NCBI GenBank assembly: GCA_947561715.1
Contig: OX387203.1
Location: 7,130,001 to 7,194,000 of the forward strand
DNA: 64,000 bases
Reading direction: 5' to 3'
DNA from: Ascidia mentula
Taxonomy: Eukaryota > Chordata > Ascidiacea > Phlebobranchia > Ascidiidae
Part shown: positions 24,544 through 37,800 of the stretch, in pieces
Numbering within the stretch: the first letter of the stretch is position 1
Layout: each line of letters begins with the position of its first letter
Made by a program: the position numbers and the translations under genes
The notes under the pieces: model-generated
What the model saw: only the letters and a program-made list of their open reading frames with translations
Database searches by the model: none
Told to the model about the DNA's origin: nothing

Positions 24544-27500
24544 AAGTATAGTACTACCCCATGTTTGGTACTTTATGAGAGAGGAGGCTCCTTTTTATTT
24601 ATTTTTTTGTTGTTTATTCCTGTTGAAGGTGAAATTCGTTGTTCACTGGCAATATAAAAAATATATATGTTAAATTGCTCTATCATGTTTCAAATTATTT
24701 CAGTGCTTTTGCTTAGAATTCTATTTTATATGTGTACATTGCAGTTGGCAAGTGACATACATTGCATACTTCTGTTTTTTGTGATAGTTGCGTAAAATAT
24801 TTTTAGTTATCTCAAAACTGTTCGCCTAAACTTTTTACCGGTTTGGCATGATATTTTGCTGTTTAACCTGTTTAGCAATTTGCATTTTGTCATTAAACCA
24901 TGTCAGCAAAACTTCTGATATACATCTCTTGTTGTTTGCCTTCAGGCATTTTGTGGTTACTATGTACCATGAACTTTTGTTACTACCAATTGGTTGTTTC
25001 AATGGACTGTTAATTTATTGCATTAGAAGTCTTCCAAACATGGAATTTATTAGATATTCAGTTCATTCAAGGATTTGTATGGAAAGTGCAGTAAGATATT
25101 TTAAGTGATGCTTTTGAGTTGCATATTGGTAAAAAAAGTTGTAACAACACAATGTGCATTTAATTCACTTGACGCACAACAGGTTTTTCCCCATAAAACT
25201 CCAAACTCCCCAAAGATAAATTTCCCAAAAGTCAGAATAAACATTACACATGGATTGATTACCGCAGAAAAACATCAAAATTTGTTTTGGTCTCTGAGCC
25301 GAATCCATAAATTTGCATTAATTTCACCTCCTAACTTGTGCCAGGCCTTGAGATTTCGCGCCAATTCTGTGAAAGTGCTTGTTGAAGTTCTTGAACATTT
25401 CACGATTATGACGTCACTTCGCGCCGTTTGGTCACATGGTTTGATTGTGCACTGTTTTGTGACGTCAATCGCCAAACGCCAGAGGCAATGAAAGGCGAAT
25501 CTAGGAAAACTGCAACATAGGCTAATTTCTCATCTGTATGTGGCCATAGGCAATGTTATCTAGCTAGTGTAGTAAATATTGTGGGCTTGCAACATGTGTG
25601 AAAGCCATACGCGTTTTTTAAGAAGTTGCGATCAACTCCTGTTGTACAAATGTAGGCGCACTGATTTCCTATGATGATTATACGTCATAAAGGCCAAATT
25701 CTAATTAAGAATTTTTACATAGCCACAAAAATAATTATTTTACAGTGTCAAGTTTGGTTAGCAGTAGGCCTACTTTACATGGATAATTCTGAATGTAGCG
25801 TTGATGTTGCAGTTATAACTGTAGAAAGTTAGTAATTTGTGTGAAGCCTGATGTTTTATTACATTTGTTTTTTGTATATACCTATTTAAACAAATGGCAA
25901 TTTTTGTGGGAATACAGATATGGCCATTTCCATACATATGTAAATGATTCATGCTTGATGTAATCATATTATATATATGCATTGTTTTTGCCAATAAAAT
26001 TGTTGTGTAATTCATCCTGAGATTAATTCAATGAGTTAATTCATCCTGCTTAGGCCATTCACATGACTGTTTTTAAAAAGTAAACAGAATCAAACAGCTT
26101 GATGTTCAATTATTTCTGATATTAGTATTGTAAGCAACATAAGTTATGATGGCATTTGTTGTTTTATATTGTTTATGAATAGTGTCCTTTACTTGTTGGT
26201 AAAAGCCGTGTTGACAATAAGTGCAGTAGGATCTTCTGTCTTTGACTATGCAATTGACTGACATTAATGTTTTGTTTGTTTGTCTATTTTTTGTTTATTT
26301 GTCGATTAAATAGTTCAAATTTGTCTCAGCGCAGTGGACATCTGATAATTTAGAATACTTAATCTAGATCTTCACCAATTCCAGATCAAATTTGTCTTTT
26401 TGTTTTTGTGCTGTCAAAGTGCCCTATAACAACACCTCAATGTGATTTACACCAAAAGTCATTATTCTTTTGTGAAGGTAAGGCGTATTTTGTCAAAAAT
26501 TGTTTTTAGTAGTGGCTGATTACTCCAATAGTTTTAACATTTATTAATTGATTTTAAAAGTTTAAAGTGTTAATAGTTCTTTCTAAAACTGTTGCTGATT
26601 ACCCAAGGCACAGGGTAATCACCCCAAGGGGTAAATTTACCCACCATTCAAACCTTTGGATAAAGTAGTCCGGAAATTTGTTTAGCCTGGACAAACAAAT
26701 GACAATACACTAATTAATTAAGATGCCACAGTTTTAAAAATGGAAACTGTTTGTATAAATAATTAATAATACGACGTTTAAATTTGTTACCTGCGCAAAA
26801 AAATCTCATTCGGTGCTATAAACGTAATTATGTTATCCGTCAGGTGGCACTGGTAAGTCGCAACCAACTGTGACAATTGACGGTTAAAAATTCAAACGTT
26901 TATGCGTTCAGTCTCTAACACGAGTCTAAACAACCGTGGTGATCCGCTGATTAATACGAGGTTTAGGTCAGATTCTACGTTAGCGCCTTATTAAGGTTTA
27001 TAAACTCCGTGAATCGAAATTGTATTGTTTTTGATCCAAGTTGCGCACGGCATCATACAATAAAATATTCCATAATGCAATGTAAAGATTTTTAATAATT
27101 TAGTGAAATGATCAAATATGGTTGCAGAGGCATCCCCTGTACAGTCCATTTCAAACCGAATTTGTTTTTCAAAAGTTTTGAAAGTTTTTCCAAAACCACG
27201 AAATCTGTTGCTCAACTTTAAGCTTGTCGGATTCCAATTTTATGTGGCGCCAGTCACACCGACCACGTGTGATTTTCTACAACGGACAACCGGGCTTTCG
27301 TCATAAACTATTTACCACATGTTGGCCATAACGATGTCTGTCAATCTTATTCTTTCTGGAGAGAGCTATGCAGGAAATACGTATTTTGGGTATGTTGTCC
27401 AGGAACAGAATTTCTGCTATTCCTTTCAAAAACGCTTATTTTGTTACCAATGCTTTTTTATCCATCCGTTATAATTTGTTTACTTTGCTTGCATGGTATA

Positions 27501-27840
27501 ACGTATTATTATGGCTATACTTTTCTGGGAAAGATGCGAACAATGTGCTTTTCGTTAACGCTTTTTTCTTTGTCAATGTTTTTTATTCTTGTGTAACTTT
27601 CCAATTGATAGTCCTATACCGGATGTGTATTTGTATTGTAGCAGCACAGTTACTGCTACCAAACAGAGTGTCACCGGTAAGCAGTTAGTAATTTATAACC
27701 AGCGGAAAGGGCCATATACAACCTTAAATGACGTGAAGTTAAGAACCCAAACATGCAAATCGTAAAAAAACTTGGTGCTAAAGCGGTTCAACCCAGCAAG
27801 CTCAATGTGGATCCGGCACATGGCGTGTCGTTTTAATTAG
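24544..27840. other. gene-poor interval between VHL and p53-family gene
   Basis: About 3.3 kb with no recognisable protein. The largest plus frame (25105-25491, 128 codons) overlaps a segment with two TGACGTCA palindromes (25409, 25460) and has no family resemblance. From 25500 to 26800 the sequence is strongly AT-rich. VHL 3' UTR occupies the left end, and no canonical AATAAA was found close by. Confidence 0.5.
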
Positions 27841-27843
27841 CAT

Positions 27844-28097
27844 TATAAATCTTCGTTTTTTGCACGCCAATAAAGGTACTTCTGCGGCTTCACCGTAGCT
27901 GCCTTTTGCGAGGTCCTTGAGACCGGCTGTGTACCCGGCCTGTTGACTTGCGACTACTTCCACAAGCATCTAGGACGGCTTAGTAAACAGGGGCGGTCGT
28001 TTCGACACGAGCGTGCGTTGGGAGTCGTTCGATTTACGACTATGAGTCCTCCCTTCCTTGCTCGCCTAAAACTTCTCAGCACAGAACAAACACACGG
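27844..28097 (+). promoter_or_regulatory. candidate promoter and 5' UTR exon of p53-family gene
   Basis: TATAAA at 27844-27849 is followed by less AT-rich sequence and a splice donor GTGAGA at 28098. A matching acceptor CACCAG ends at 28803, 12 bases before the first coding ATG (28816). A short upstream frame (ATG 28042) would run across this splice and stop before the main ATG. The transcription start is an inference from these elements. Confidence 0.35.
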
Positions 28098-28815
28098 GTG
28101 AGATGCCGGAAAATTGCATTTTTTCGTTTCCTCTGATTCCTTTGGTACCCCGGATGCTCTGGAACTTTTTTACGTTAGTCGTTAGTCACACGCCCTACGC
28201 TGATCAGTGCAAATACAGAGAAAAATAGATTTTCTGTGGTTCGAGCAAACAGGACCATCGAAATTGCATGTGTCTTGAGGGCGCGGAGTTTAGTGTTATG
28301 AAGTGTCTACGGTGGATGAGTTATGTCAGAGGTCTTTTTTCCCTACACTGATGGACGACAGTGGAGGGGTAACTTTTTTGTCGAAGGTTTGGACTAAAGT
28401 TGGGCGCATTGTGTCGGTGGCAATTTGAGCGATTATCACGTTATGTGAGCAAGGTTTTATTGCCCAGGACGATGGGAGCTTTACAGATGAATCGTGAAGG
28501 GTGTGGACCCCTTAAAACAGCCTGCACAATATTATTACCATAAGCCTAAGTACTAAAACGCAGTTGTAGGTTTTATGTTGCAGCGAATTTAGACCATAAG
28601 AGTTATTTATGAAGAAAACTGTGAAGCCATAAATTAGTTGAGTTATGAAGTAATTTTTGCACATGTCAATGGTAAAGTTTTGTGTTGTTTACAGTTCTAA
28701 AGTCACGTTAAATCTAAACAACTGTACGTTGAAAGCAGTAGCTCAATATTGGATCTCAGATACAGACTTCTGTTTGCTAAATCCTATTTGATCTTGACAC
28801 CAGCAAGTTTGCATT

Positions 28816-31800
28816 ATGAATATGAGTGTGCTCCATAACGTTACACCAATTAAAATGGAGCCACACGACAACTTTGACCCAACAAACACAAGTTTGTGCG
28901 CAAAGGCTGACGATAGCAGCTACTTCAGCCTGGAAGACTGGGCCAGAGGCGACGTGGATTTAACTCCCGATAAACGAATGTCCAAATCCGCTATTCATTG
29001 TGAGGATCCTGGATCTCTGACAAGCAGTATATCGTCGACACCCATACGGAAAACCCTGTTTCCTTGTGCTGACCGAGGATGTGACGTTCCCGATAGCTCT
29101 TTGAAACGTGAGATAGTTCTTAACAGCTATACGTTATTTTTCACCGACAGTTATTAGGAGATAAACAAATAATAACCTTTTTTTCCTCCAAAATCACCCG
29201 CCAGTTGTCTCACTCGTCTCCTGATATAGTTGTAATTTGTGTAACAAACCCTTAGTGGGCGCGAGCACCCCTGCGTAAAACCACAGGGCTTACCTATCAA
29301 TTGTAAAGGCATTTGTCAATGTGTAGCCGATTTTGCAACGGGTGTTGTTACGTTGTTGATCTCCAGCGCTTTATTTCCACAGTACAGTACTTGGCTTTGT
29401 CCTCAGACCTGGTATTGTGACTTGTAGAATTGGTGTGTATGTAAAAATAACTCGATAAGCGAATTCAGTACATCAAACTTAGGCGTGGCTTTATATTTGC
29501 TTACAGCATGTGGTCGGTTTTTATTTTGCTTGCGCCCCCTATGGGCGTCCCGTCACGATGTCCGTGTGGGTTTTCCGAAAAGCTCTTTCTATTCAACAGA
29601 CAAAACATTGAGTCTCACAGCAGCGTTTTTGTTGATTCTAGCATTCCTTCCTGAAACTGTAGCCACTAGCAGGGATTCGATTTGCGGTCAACGCAATCTC
29701 AAAGACTTCGGGCGGGCAAAACGTGCTCTTCGCACTTTCTAAGTCGTTCCGAGTGGAATTTTTCGGCCCGCCTGTGGCCTGGGTTCGGTTATTTTTACGT
29801 GGAAATTTACCTTCTCGTCTCGTTTCCACGAAACACGATATCTTTGTCTCTTTCGGTCGGCGAGAAAGCCATACTCCAAAACTATATCTGGAACTTGAAC
29901 TTGTCTGTTTATTTCACGTCTTGTATTCACTAAATCCTTTGTGGTTTTAGGGGCTACTGACGAAATTCGCCACCTTGTATCAGTATCATATCAGAAAACT
30001 TCCGCCATAATTTGCGCAATTGACAAAGACGTTTTAAAGCAATTTCGACAACTCTTATTCACGACATAATACGAAATTTACTTGTGTGACTTTCACTTGA
30101 CCCCACTTAGTTTCTAGGTAACGATAAAAATGCATTCTCAGTGCGTGTAAAGCTGCCCCCTATCCAGGCCTTCGAAAGTCGGGTGATAAAATTTACTGGC
30201 ATCTTTCCTATCAGCAACGCGCTTGGCGTTTTGAGCGAAAAGTAGCCATAAAACGTTGTTTGCCCATTTCCAAGCCTATTTCGCTCGTGACGTGTGTTTG
30301 CTTCGTAGATCGTTGCGCTCTTGGCCGTTTGGAAAGTTTGGAAACTAAGGGGGTCGTAATACAGAATTCGCGTCGTGAAATTTACAACCCTTGTGTTAAC
30401 GGCTTCGTGGTTGTGTTGGTTAGGGGTAAAGATAGTGTGTATTTGACCACCAAATTTCGATCATGACGTTACGTAATACCGTGCCCGTAAACACTTATGA
30501 CCCCTCCATGACCCTCAATTTTACACCAGTGGTGATGATGATCTCTAATACAATGATTGTACGCTAAAACGTATGATTTTAATTCGCTTCTAATCATTGC
30601 CAAATCTTTAGCGCCATCGAAAGATTATTGTGATGTATGGGGATTGAGTTATTGAAACCATTGTTTGTAACAAAATTTTCGTGGCAAGTTATAGTCTAGA
30701 AAACCGTCCTTACTTGTCTATCTACACTGAAGACTATGAGACCTATAGTAGGTGGAAATAATGTGCCGTGTCTAGAGCTCGCCGTGTGTATTGTTTCTAA
30801 ATGTGTCTCTTTTGGACAACTGTTGCTGACCGGCATTTGTAAAACATGCGCCTGTTTTCACCAAAATCATAATTCACATAACTTTGTTATTTTAGGTCGA
30901 AATCTCAGCGGCATGATGCAGAACGAAAATGAGCCTCACCTCCAGCCACAACCACAGCTGCAACAACAACAACAACAAGCAAATAACAATAACAATGCAC
31001 AGGGCTTCTTCAACGTATGGTATGTAAAATATTGTTGTTAAAAACAGAATGGATACGGTTGTATTCCAATAAACTGTTAGCTTATTTGTGTGTTTGTTTT
31101 TTTTGCTTATTGACGTGTTATTTAAACCAATTGAGGCAAAAAAGGCTCAAATCAGCAGAAGGCATGTTGCCTGTAACTTCAACCTGTACGGTCCTATACC
31201 GGCATAAAGCAAGACTTCGTTGCCTTGTTCGGTTGACGTCACGGCTTCTTGCGTACAAATTGCGTCAGACAGTCGTATGCTGGTGTGACGTGTATGTTCC
31301 TTTCCAAGATGTAGCTGCTGTGTATGCTTCGTGAGGGTGGTGTATTTTGCGCGATTTGTTGCAGAAAATTAGGTCGAAGTCGTTCGAATAAGTAGAGTTT
31401 GGAAAATTTTAATCAGTTATTGGGTTAAGTATGCACAATGTATGTCTGAAAAGTAGTCATAACTGCTGCTGTGAACGAGTGCAACCTTGTCAAATTTGAA
31501 CAGGTTGACTTGTATCTGAGCTTTTGAATGACCTTGACTTCTGCAGTTGCATTTTGCGTTTAAACGTGCCAAAAGATTGTTTGCTTATAATGCAAGCGAT
31601 AAAATGTAGAAATTTGTGGCATGTGGAACTCAGCAGTTTCATAAATCTGCAACAAGTAAAATTGTACTGGAAACCTTCTTCATAACTCTATGCGACTCCT
31701 ATATTTGTCCCATTGCGTCGTTATTAGGGGTGTTAACCCAAACAAATTGCTCCGATGCTACACACATCCGCCTTGGAGCATCTGATCTCATTATTTATCG

Positions 31801-34800
31801 TTGTAAAATAATAACGAGCGTTCTGTGGGCTTAAGAGAGAAAAGGAAAATCTCTCAAGGCCGGGTTTAAGCTGTGTAGAAGTCCGTTTGATGTTTCGCAT
31901 ATCCTGGTCCTGGCGTTTTGAGTGCCTTGAAGTACGCCGGCGTTACAAAAGAGGGTGTGTGTTACTTACTGTTTGCGAGGGCATGTGTTCATGTCATTAA
32001 GTAAGGCCTTTCAATCGCGTCACAGGACGCGTAATTAGGTTTTTTCCATGAGCAGTTGTATGATTTTTAATGCATCGTATTTGGATACACGCGATGGCGC
32101 TGAGTGCAGCGTTTCCACGTGACTTTCGGGCTGTGACGCCTCATGCATCCAAATACCAAGACTGATCGTATATTGTACACAACATAACCGTGGTTTAAAT
32201 CACCGTAAACAATTGCTAGTTTTTTAATAGCGAAACACCATCATGCATACAACATCTGCCAAATGCGTTTGTGGCGCCCAAAATATCTGTAACCAAAAGC
32301 AATTCTTGCAGTCATGGTTCTTGTCCATTGCCTTTCGGTACAAAGAGTGAAATCCTCGATCTTTGTTTGAAAACGAGGCAACTTTTGCTGATTTGCGTGA
32401 CGTGGATTCATGTAAAACGGTCGTTGCTGTTTACAGAACAATTACTCATCAAGCAAACACAGCGCATATATCGCTGAGATTTGTCCACGTACAACGACCT
32501 TTTTAAACCCCTGAGTTGTCCTGGCGCATGGATGGTAATAAATGTTGATTAATATTTTGTCTCATGGAAAACAGTTGTCAAACATGAGGTTTCTAAACTA
32601 AACAATGCCTGTGTGTGTGCGAACTGGCAAAGTTATAGGTTCGGAAGTGTCGCTATACCGCCCGCTCAGACCGCGTAGTAAATCCGTTACTTTAGTATCT
32701 CGTTAACTTCTGTTCGGCGGAGCGTTCCCGACCTTTTCGCGACACCACAGTTGCCGACAACTGCTACAACGATTTGCGCAAGTTATGACGTCAAACTGCT
32801 TAAAAGTACGTCACAAAGTCATCGAAAATGTTTTAAACGCCAGAGATGTGTGGCAATCATACGTACAAACCCGGCCTAAATTCTCTGTTGCATACCACCA
32901 CCGTGTTTCGCTTGCGGCTGTAATATCTACCAGAGAATTTCCACGCAACGTTTGTGGTGTAAACCTTGTTATGGCGTAAAACTGTAGGTGATAAAGCAGT
33001 TTGCAACATGCAAAATAAGAAAGCAACGTTTGTAACAGTTTTTTATTACATATTTGCATTTATTGGCTTCCATTTTCTAAAACCATTCCAGGCGAACTCG
33101 TGCAAACAAAGACTTTCCGCCATGTAAGTTTACGTTTACACAAAGTTGTCCGCCCTCAAACCCTTCAAGTTCACGCCGTAGGTTTACTTGAAATTACGGG
33201 GGGCAACGCCACGTTGGTCTACCAACGTTTGTGCGTGTTTGTTTAGTTTTGCCCGTCAACCCAATGAGTCACGTTCTGTACCAAGCGTTAATAGTAAACT
33301 TTTATTGAAATGCATTGCTGACGAGTTTGTAAATCTATTGTATTGCAACAACCTGGGTGTAAGGTTATATGCTCTGACAAGTCTTGCAACTTTTCAGTAA
33401 TTCGCTAATTAATTTGTGATGTCCTTGGGGCTTTTGTATAAAATTGAGTTTCTGATAACAATGACTTGCATTTGCGGTAATTAGACATATCTGTTGCATA
33501 ATACCGGTACGATGTGGTTTGTTGGTCTTGAAGCATGCGCCGAAGTTTTCGTAATTCAAGGCCGCAATGCACACTAGCGGCATTACCCGCATTTGTCCGC
33601 GCCCTAAGTTGTGTATTTAAACTCACATGCAAACATCCGTGCTTCTCTGTCACCTCTTTCCCAAACCACGAACTTTGTACCGGTTTAATTCAACGTGTAT
33701 AGATATCGATTCTCCGCCTTCGGGGATTTCTACAACCCTAAACGTGTTGATTATGACGCACGCGCTGCGATTGTCCGTGCTTACTAGACCGCGCAGGCTG
33801 ATCACGCTTCGGGCCTTTAGCCGTACTGTGCGACGGCCCAAAGGGGCACTTGTGGGCCTTGTAATTGACACAACAGCTCAATCCGTTCCCGTCAAGCCCC
33901 TAGTTTCCTTGACAACGTTTACCGTTCGCTTTGAGACAGCGAGAGGAAAGATTGCGCCACTGGCACTATTGCGCGGGAACAGCGCGCTTTCCTATTCGCC
34001 AGCGGCGCGCGCGTGACCTCATACGTCATGAGGATTCCTGAGCGATAAATTTTGCAGCTGAAATGCTCGTCAGGATTTCGAGCTCACGCAGGCGAGCGCG
34101 TCGCGTGTTGCTTTGTTGTTAGCAACAGAAGTTAACGCCGTAAGTTGAGGCGCCAGACACCTTTCTGCCATACGTACTCAGGAGTGAAAGGCTATTATGA
34201 CGCACAAGACGCTTTGTGGACTGCTTAACTTGTAAAATGCTTGTTTTATGGTGTGGTTTGACGCGTGAGTGCCTATCAAAAGAGTGTCAATGTTGTAAAT
34301 TAATCAATTGCCAAAAACTACGAACCGCATTGCTGAACAAAAAATAGTTGCTCTTTTCAGTAGTTTTTGTAAAACCCGTCAGCCAACTTTAAAGTACTGT
34401 TAGTGTATTTACAATGCAAAACGCAGGTTTAATTATCGTGTATTAAACCAAAACCAAAATACGTGATATTAAGCGCTATTGTGATTTGTAGTAACGCTCA
34501 CCTTACTTACGACATGTCGACATAAGCAAATATGTACATCCACACGTAACGGTTTGTTAAGACATTTGGCGTAGAGAGTCGCCTCTTCGGCGCTAGACGT
34601 GAAGGCCACACTGTCTTTAAATTCATCGTACAGACCAGCAGTTTGTATAGGACATGTAAACATTTTTGTTGCAACTGGTAACGATAATTTACTCTAGCTG
34701 TAATGCATGCAGTAGATACTTATCGTGCGCATGACAATGCATGCAGTAATAACTTATCGTGAAAAGGAGTATAGACGGCACTGGGAGGTTTTCGATGACG

Positions 34801-37800
34801 TCGTGTGGCCAATGTTCGTTCTTTTCGCGGGCAAAATTCTGTTCCCGCAACCGCGGCGACAGTGTGGCGTCGTTCGATACAGCTGGGCTTTGTTTTCAAT
34901 TCTCGACACCTGATTAAATATTCATAACAAACATCGTCGTCTAATTTTGCTTGTTTACGTTGTGAGCGAATGGGGTCTTGCCAAATTGTTGGATATTCCT
35001 CGCCCACGCTCCACTGACAACCGTCTGAACAGGCGGGGCCTCGTGCGGTCACGTGCAATTGCCATTTACCAATGAGAAGCAAACTGGGATTATCTTTTTT
35101 CGCGCCCATTGCGCTAGCGATGACGCAACGCTCCCTATCCCCAGTGCTTGAAATTGGGACGCACGGCTTATGGCTGCGGCAGTCGTTCTGCAAGAAGAGG
35201 TGGGCCTCGAGCTCAAGTCGGAGTTAGGGTCGGGTGAAGGGATAAGGTTACGGTGATCGTCGATCATTCGACAGCGAGTTTAGCTTTTATCGGAGTAACT
35301 CGATGATTTGTTTATGGTACGTTGGGCAATTTCGAGCACGGCTTGTGTCGGGTCGCACATTTGTTTGTTGTTGGTTGGAAAAGTGGATTTGACTCGGTGA
35401 AAATTGAATACTTATTGGAGTCATGAAAAACTGCTTGGTTCGTTTGTCGCAAAGTTCGTTGAAAGCTGCGAAAACAGTGTTCATTTACTTGGCAAAAAAA
35501 CGCCAGTTGATTAGAAAGATTTAACTTTGAACACTGTACGAACTTGTAAACGGAATGCATTGTCGCGTTTTGACAGTTAATACAATTAGAATCACAGAAG
35601 AAAAGGCAAAATTTTAGATTGGTCGGTGTTGGCAAACGCTCAATCGCTGTGACGACTTACCTTTGCTAGTGAATATGCATATATATGTAATATTGTTGCA
35701 TTTGGAACAATTGCGTCTAAAATGTTTATGCATGGCTACTAAAATAATGTTAGTAGCGAATGCGATGGCGTCTGTGAATACACAACGTGACATTCGCACT
35801 CGTTCGCACGCAAACCTACACCCAGGGTTAAGACTTGTTGTAAACGCGACAAAGTCCGATTATGACTCATCGCGTCAACCCATTCATCCTACATGGTAAT
35901 TGAAGATGCAGAGATGGTAAAGTCGCTCGCGTTACAGTGGTTGATGGGTTGCAGATTAGACAAAATATGAGTAGATTTTTCCAATGTAACCAAGCGGAAG
36001 TTACAGGTTTCTTTGATGGAAATCTTGAGGCATCGTTTTTTGTCTTATGCGACAAGAGATAAAACAATTGATTGCTGTAGTGTTGAAGGTAGTCAGTTTC
36101 TGCTTAGGTTGTCAAAGGAAATGGGTATTTTAATTTGAAACCACAAACGAAGTCTCAACTTGTGTAATTGATACCGTTGTTGTCTATTGGAATATCATGT
36201 GTTCGGGTACAAAAAATTTAACTTTTCTTGTGCATTTTGGTTGTTTACACCAGCAAATCATTATCTGGGCGGTTAGTTCGCCGTTTCAAACCTTAAATGC
36301 CTAAAACGCCCCAAATCTGTTGGACGTGGAATCCCGAAAAACGGCAACTCGTATCCCACCCAGCATTCCAACAATCGATCAAGACATGCAGGAACTTCAA
36401 ACGGTCGTCTCCCAGTCCGAGAGTTTTTGGTAAGCAACGGCATCCGCCTGTGATCTTGGTGTCTTTCAAGTGTCCCGAGCGCGGTTTTCTCGTCCCTTTG
36501 TTGAGGTGCGAGTGCGTAATTTATGCTGTGCGGGCGCGTGGATTTCGTAATTTCGGCTATCGCTTGACAATTCTTTTGTGTCGGAAATGAGCTTCTTGGG
36601 TAACTATTATGAGTAATGGGAGTGGGTAAGTTTCTATCTCAGGTTGGTAGTTTGCTTGTTATGATTGAAGCCCGTCTTTGTTGAATATTTGAAATCTACT
36701 TACAACATGCTATTGATTTTGTTAAATCAGAAGTTTCCAAATGGCACGTCGCGACGCACGAGTGCTCGATTTAATGTTGTTGGGGCGTCGCACGCCAATT
36801 TGAGATTTTTTCGTATTTTGTTTCCGTAACAAACAGTTTGTCTTTTGTCATCCCCCCATTTTTCGGAGTTAAATCAATCAGAATTTGACGGCCTGTTTTG
36901 AAAAATAACAAGTTCGGATAGTTAAACACGTTAATGGGAAATACCATTGCAAATACTGTTACCTTATGTGCAGAGTGTAAGCGATCACTGGTTTGTTATG
37001 AGTTTATATAGATATTTCATTATGGGTTTTAATATTATCTGAGAAAAGGTTTTTGCTAAAAAAACCGTCTGTTCAAGATAAAATAAATATATTCAGTGTA
37101 TATTGTCGTGATTGTTTCAAAGAAAAAAAATGCTGGTGCACAAGCGAGAAAAAAAATGCGCAAAAATGTAAGCGTGGAATAAAGTTTTGTTTTTAAATCT
37201 CCTATTGTTGATACTAAACTAACTCCTTATGCGATTTGAAGCTGAACAACGGATCATCTTCACTCAGTTACCGCAAGTTGCCATTTCAAACACGCGTGTT
37301 CGCAAATAGACCTAAGACCCCTTCTCTTTGTAAGGCGACACAGGTTAGTGTCTAAAATCGAGGTTGCAACAGAAATCCATTGCAAAGAGTCGACACGAAA
37401 GTGAGAAGGTCAATTTCCCTAATCCGCGATTCCATTCACGTTCGCCCGAACGCGCTGGGGCGTTTCTAATTTGCGATCGCATGTCGGGCCAACGGAGTAT
37501 CCTCTTTCTTCGAGGTGTACTTGACATCTTAAGTCGCGCCCTGCAAGTTGTTCTGCGCCACGTGCAGCCAGCGATTGGGTTTCGGCTATTTTTGGACGCA
37601 CTGCTCTGTGTCTACTCGTTTATATATCGTGGGGTTGCAATGCCTTTCTCGCGCGTCCGACGGCGGTTTCCTCGCTGTGACTGCGACTTAGCTTGTCAAC
37701 CGCTCGTCTTACAAGACTCCTGCACACCGCCGCAAACATGTTAGTGTAATTGGGGCGACTCAATGGCGACTAACCATGTGGGTGGCACATTGTAAACAAC

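Noticed and set aside
25105-25491. 128-codon open frame after VHL
   Set aside because: Overlaps a stretch with two TGACGTCA palindromes and reads as low-information sequence in both strands.
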